Assembly (NCBI GenBank): GCA_039000685.1
Contig: JAWBNW010000027.1
Coordinates: forward strand, 1 to 7,382
Direction of reading: 5' to 3'
Length of the DNA stretch: 7,382 bases
Origin: JAVZGQ01 sp039000685
GTDB taxonomy: Archaea > Aenigmatarchaeota > Aenigmatarchaeia > CG10238-14 > SCSR01
The stretch's first letter is position 1. The number at the start of each line of letters is the position of its first letter. The notes under the pieces were generated by a model. It searched no databases. It saw only the letters and a list, made by a program, of their open reading frames with translations, and was not told where the DNA came from. A program made the translations under genes and the position numbers. Below are positions 5,503-7,382 of this stretch, piece after piece.

Positions 5503-5588
5503 TGCAGGGGGTGGGATTCGAACCCACGAAGGCACTAAGCCACGAGGTCCTAAGCCTCGCGCGATTGACCAGACTACGCGACCCCTGC
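5503..5588 (-). tRNA. tRNA-Leu, anticodon UAG
   Basis: The 86-nt sequence folds as a type II tRNA. The acceptor stem is GCAGGGG/CCCCTGC with discriminator A73. The D-arm contains GG, the anticodon stem is CGAGG/CCTCG, and the loop is CTTAGGA, giving anticodon UAG (5550-5552) for CUA and related Leu codons. The long variable arm has a GGC/GCC stem, and the T-arm is GTGGG/CCCAC with loop TTCGAAT. The A73 and long variable arm are leucine identity features. There is no intron, and CCA is not encoded (A73 is followed by TTTT). It lies upstream of aif2a on the same strand and is divergent from the radical SAM gene. Confidence 0.97.
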
Positions 5589-5610
5589 AATATTTGAGAT
5601 AAGTTTTCCA

Positions 5611-5620
5611 GAAATTAAAT
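5611..5620 (-). promoter_or_regulatory. Probable TATA element of tRNA-Leu
   Basis: The minus strand reads ATTTAATTTC, centred about 28 bp before the tRNA 5' end at 5588. It is a moderate match in the right place and lies next to the plus-strand promoter of the radical SAM gene. Confidence 0.45.
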
Positions 5621-5628
5621 CTTTGATG

Positions 5629-5638
5629 TTTTTTAATT
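5629..5638 (+). promoter_or_regulatory. TATA-like promoter of the radical SAM operon
   Basis: TTTTTTAATT is centred about 26 bp before ATG 5659. If used, it excludes the upstream starts at 5623 (TTG) and 5626 (ATG) from the main transcript. Confidence 0.45.
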
Positions 5639-5658
5639 CTAAGGCCAAAAGCTATTTT

Positions 5659-6648
5659 ATGAAGAATTTGATCAAAATTCCAAAAGATGTGGAGCTTCCT
5701 TTAATAGGCTTAGTTCAAATTGGAATAATTGACAGGGGTACAAACCTTCTGCAAATAAGACCAACTTCTGTTTGTAACTTGAACTGCATTTTTTGCAGCA
5801 CAGATGCAGGACCATTTTCAAAATATCACACCACAGAATATCTTGTTGAAAATCAATACTTGATAGATTGGTTGAAAGAGGTTATAAAATTCAAGGGTAG
5901 AATTCATGCTTTTTTGGATTCTGTTGGTGAAGTCTTAACACATCCAAAAATTCTTGACTTGATTTCAGAAATTTCTCAGCTTGAAGGCGTGGAAAGTGTT
6001 GCGATAGAAACAAATGGAACTTTGCTGAATGAAAAAATGGTGAAAGAAATGGAAGAATTGAAATTGGCGAGAATAAACCTCTCTCTTCATGCCTTAGATG
6101 AAGAGCTAAACAAAAAATTGGTTGGGTGTCAAGAATATAACACAAAAAGAATTTTGGAGCTAATTAAATTCATCTCAGATAGCAAGATTGATTTGACTTT
6201 AACTCCGGTTTGGGTCCCGGGTTTGAACGATCAGGAAATCCCAAAAATCATAGATTTTGCCAAGAAAACGATAAAGAACAAAAAATTCCCAATTTTGGGA
6301 ATTCAAAAATACGAAGCCCATAAATTTGGAAGGAAGCCTAAGGGAGTGAAACAAATTTCTTGGTTCAATTTCTACAAGCAACTTGAAAAATGGGAAAGAG
6401 AATTCAATGTTAAGCTCAAGCTTCAACCTTCAGATTTTGGGATAAAGAAAGCTAGTTCGCTGCCAGTTCAATTCAAAGTTGGGGAAAAAGCTTTGGTTGA
6501 AATTAGGACTCAAGGCTGGATGGAAAATGAAATGATAGGAATAGCAAGACAAAGAAGTATAACTATCGTGAATTGTAAAGAAAGCTTGGGCAAGCTTCTA
6601 AAAGTAAGAATTTTAAGAAACGCGGACAATATCTACATTGCGAGATAA
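5659..6648 (+). CDS. Radical SAM enzyme with C-terminal TRAM domain (COG2100-like)
   Basis: This 329-residue protein (counted from ATG 5659) is an uncharacterised archaeal radical SAM enzyme. The 4Fe-4S/SAM site is CNLNCIFC (C39, C43, C46), a CX3CX2C motif. Other core elements follow: a GE pair in the position of the GGE motif (SVGEVLTHP, 88-96), AIETNGTLL (115-123) and RINLSLHALDE (138-148). The last 60 residues, from about 270, resemble the TRAM beta-barrel found in MiaB/MtaB and TrmA-type enzymes, where it binds RNA. The RPTSVCNL and STDAGP context matches COG2100 as I recall it. RNA as substrate is an inference from TRAM. The METTL5-like gene begins at the very next base after the stop (TAAATG). 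ATG 5626 would add 11 residues; I chose 5659 because of the TATA spacing. No SD is visible. Confidence 0.88.
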   Translation: MKNLIKIPKDVELPLIGLVQIGIIDRGTNLLQIRPTSVCNLNCIFCSTDAGPFSKYHTTEYLVENQYLIDWLKEVIKFKGRIHAFLDSVGEVLTHPKILDLISEISQLEGVESVAIETNGTLLNEKMVKEMEELKLARINLSLHALDEELNKKLVGCQEYNTKRILELIKFISDSKIDLTLTPVWVPGLNDQEIPKIIDFAKKTIKNKKFPILGIQKYEAHKFGRKPKGVKQISWFNFYKQLEKWEREFNVKLKLQPSDFGIKKASSLPVQFKVGEKALVEIRTQGWMENEMIGIARQRSITIVNCKESLGKLLKVRILRNADNIYIAR

Positions 6649-7269
6649 ATGAAAAAAGAGCTTGAGCTTTTGCTCTCTCAGCTTAAGCCTTTGGAAAAAC
6701 CCAAAATAAAACTTGAACAATATACTATACCAGCGGACTTAGCAGCAGAGATTTTGAACCTTGCTTTTTTATCAAATGACATTAGGGGCAAGAGAGTGGT
6801 TGATTTTGGTTGTGGGAGCGGAAGGCTTGCAATAGGGGCGGCTTTGCTTGGTGCTAGAGAAGTAGTGGGAATAGATATTGATGAAGACGCTATCAAGCAA
6901 GCTAAAGAAAATTTGAAAACTGCTGAAAATTTAACTGGAAGAAAGCTGAAAGTAAAATTTGTTTGTTGTGATGTAGAAAAATGGAAGGGCAACTGCGACA
7001 CAGTTTTGCAGAATCCACCTTTTGGGATAAAGGGAATTTACAGCGACAAGATATTTCTAGAGAAAGCTTTAACTTCTGCCAAAAGAATTTATTCTCTACA
7101 TAGAAACGGGAGAAAAGAAACACGAGATTTCATCATTAAATTTGTTTCTGAGAGAGGAGGTAAAATTGAAAATATAATTAAATTTAAGTTTTTCTTGCCT
7201 TACACTTTCAAGTTTCATAAGAGGCCGAAGCTGAGATTTGATGTTGATCTTTATGTGATAAGTCATTAA
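6649..7269 (+). CDS. METTL5-like RNA N6-adenine methyltransferase
   Basis: This 206-residue class I SAM methyltransferase closely follows METTL5 (COG2263). Human METTL5, with TRMT112, makes one m6A in 18S rRNA. Marks in order are the LEQYTIPADLAAEIL N-terminal segment (22-36), SAM motif I DFGCGSGRL (52-60), GIDIDEDAI (74-82), CCDVE (106-110) and catalytic NPPFG (122-126), typical of amino-group methylation of adenine. METTL5-like YSLHR (148-152) and the YTFKFHKRP tail (185-193) follow. The length matches METTL5. An archaeal role on 16S rRNA with a Trm112-type partner is likely but inferred; no trm112 lies in this window. It starts directly at the radical SAM stop with no SD, so translation is probably coupled. 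Confidence 0.93.
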   Translation: MKKELELLLSQLKPLEKPKIKLEQYTIPADLAAEILNLAFLSNDIRGKRVVDFGCGSGRLAIGAALLGAREVVGIDIDEDAIKQAKENLKTAENLTGRKLKVKFVCCDVEKWKGNCDTVLQNPPFGIKGIYSDKIFLEKALTSAKRIYSLHRNGRKETRDFIIKFVSERGGKIENIIKFKFFLPYTFKFHKRPKLRFDVDLYVISH

Positions 7270-7382
7270 ATTTTTTATAAGTCTTGCAATATTTAAAAAT
7301 CTTGGTGCCAAAAAGACTACGGTTTGGAAGATAATAGCATTTTTGGTCACATTCTGTGTAGAAATAAGGACAAATACCAAAA
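7270..7382. other. Right-edge intergenic segment with promoter-like and inverted-repeat sequence
   Basis: No convincing protein start is visible: the GTG at 7305 stops after nine codons, and the frame open to the edge lacks a good start. TTTTTTATAAG (7271-7281) and TATTTAAA (about 7290-7297) are TATA-like. Two inverted repeats follow, CCAAA/TTTGG (7308-7312 with 7323-7327) and TTTTTGGT/ACCAAAA (7340-7347 with 7376-7382). This could be the leader of a next gene or the 5' part of a small RNA; the window ends too soon to tell. Confidence 0.3.

Noticed and set aside
5503..5588. Intron or unusual anticodon in the tRNA
   Set aside because: The anticodon loop is a normal seven bases and the extra length is fully explained by the leucine variable arm.
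7096..7380. A 94-codon minus-strand frame at the right edge
   Set aside because: It mostly lies opposite the METTL5-like gene, begins at a TTG with no ribosome-binding signal, and shows no family features.
1..7382. CRISPR array, insertion sequence, toxin-antitoxin or defence system
   Set aside because: No regularly spaced direct repeats, transposase or nuclease-type motifs, or terminal inverted repeats were seen; nearly all space is filled by housekeeping genes.

Overview
The window is an AT-rich stretch of an archaeal chromosome. Archaeal identity rests on an archaeal-type RNase P RNA, Sec61-beta, aIF2-alpha, Nop10, an archaeal-style uS2, a PAC2-family proteasome chaperone homologue and a tRNA-Leu without encoded CCA. 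TATA-like elements lie about 24-28 bp before several start codons, so many transcripts look leaderless or nearly so. A few starts have Shine-Dalgarno (SD) signals instead. I cannot fix the lineage; compact spacing and overlapping ends would fit a small-genome archaeon.

Layout. Positions 1-149 (minus) hold the start of an unrecognised gene, divergent from a rhomboid protease (224-886, plus). The rhomboid converges on, and overlaps by 18 nt, an endonuclease IV-family TIM barrel (869-1699, minus). Upstream of that on the same strand are Sec61-beta (1731-1886), RNase P RNA (1915-2173) with its own promoter, ribosomal protein uS2 (2212-2802), a PAC2-family protein (2807-3601) and Nop10 (3703-3855). 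A four-helix membrane protein (3887-4201, plus) and an unrecognised 130-residue protein (4198-4590, minus) come next, followed by aIF2-alpha (4614-5387, minus) and tRNA-Leu(UAG) (5503-5588, minus). The right end carries a two-gene plus-strand unit: a radical SAM enzyme with a C-terminal TRAM domain (5659-6648) and a METTL5-like RNA methyltransferase (6649-7269). The last 113 nt contain a promoter-like sequence and inverted repeats but no gene I can call.

Together this is an information-processing neighbourhood: initiation (aIF2-alpha), ribosome (uS2), rRNA and tRNA maturation (Nop10, RNase P), tRNA, protein export (Sec61-beta), proteasome assembly (PAC2) and probable RNA modification (radical SAM-TRAM plus METTL5-like). 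I see no mobile element, CRISPR array or defence system. The points most worth a second look are the two unrecognised genes between aif2a and nop10, the radical SAM-TRAM/METTL5 pairing, the compact RNase P RNA with sec61-beta directly behind it, and overlapping regulatory elements around nop10.
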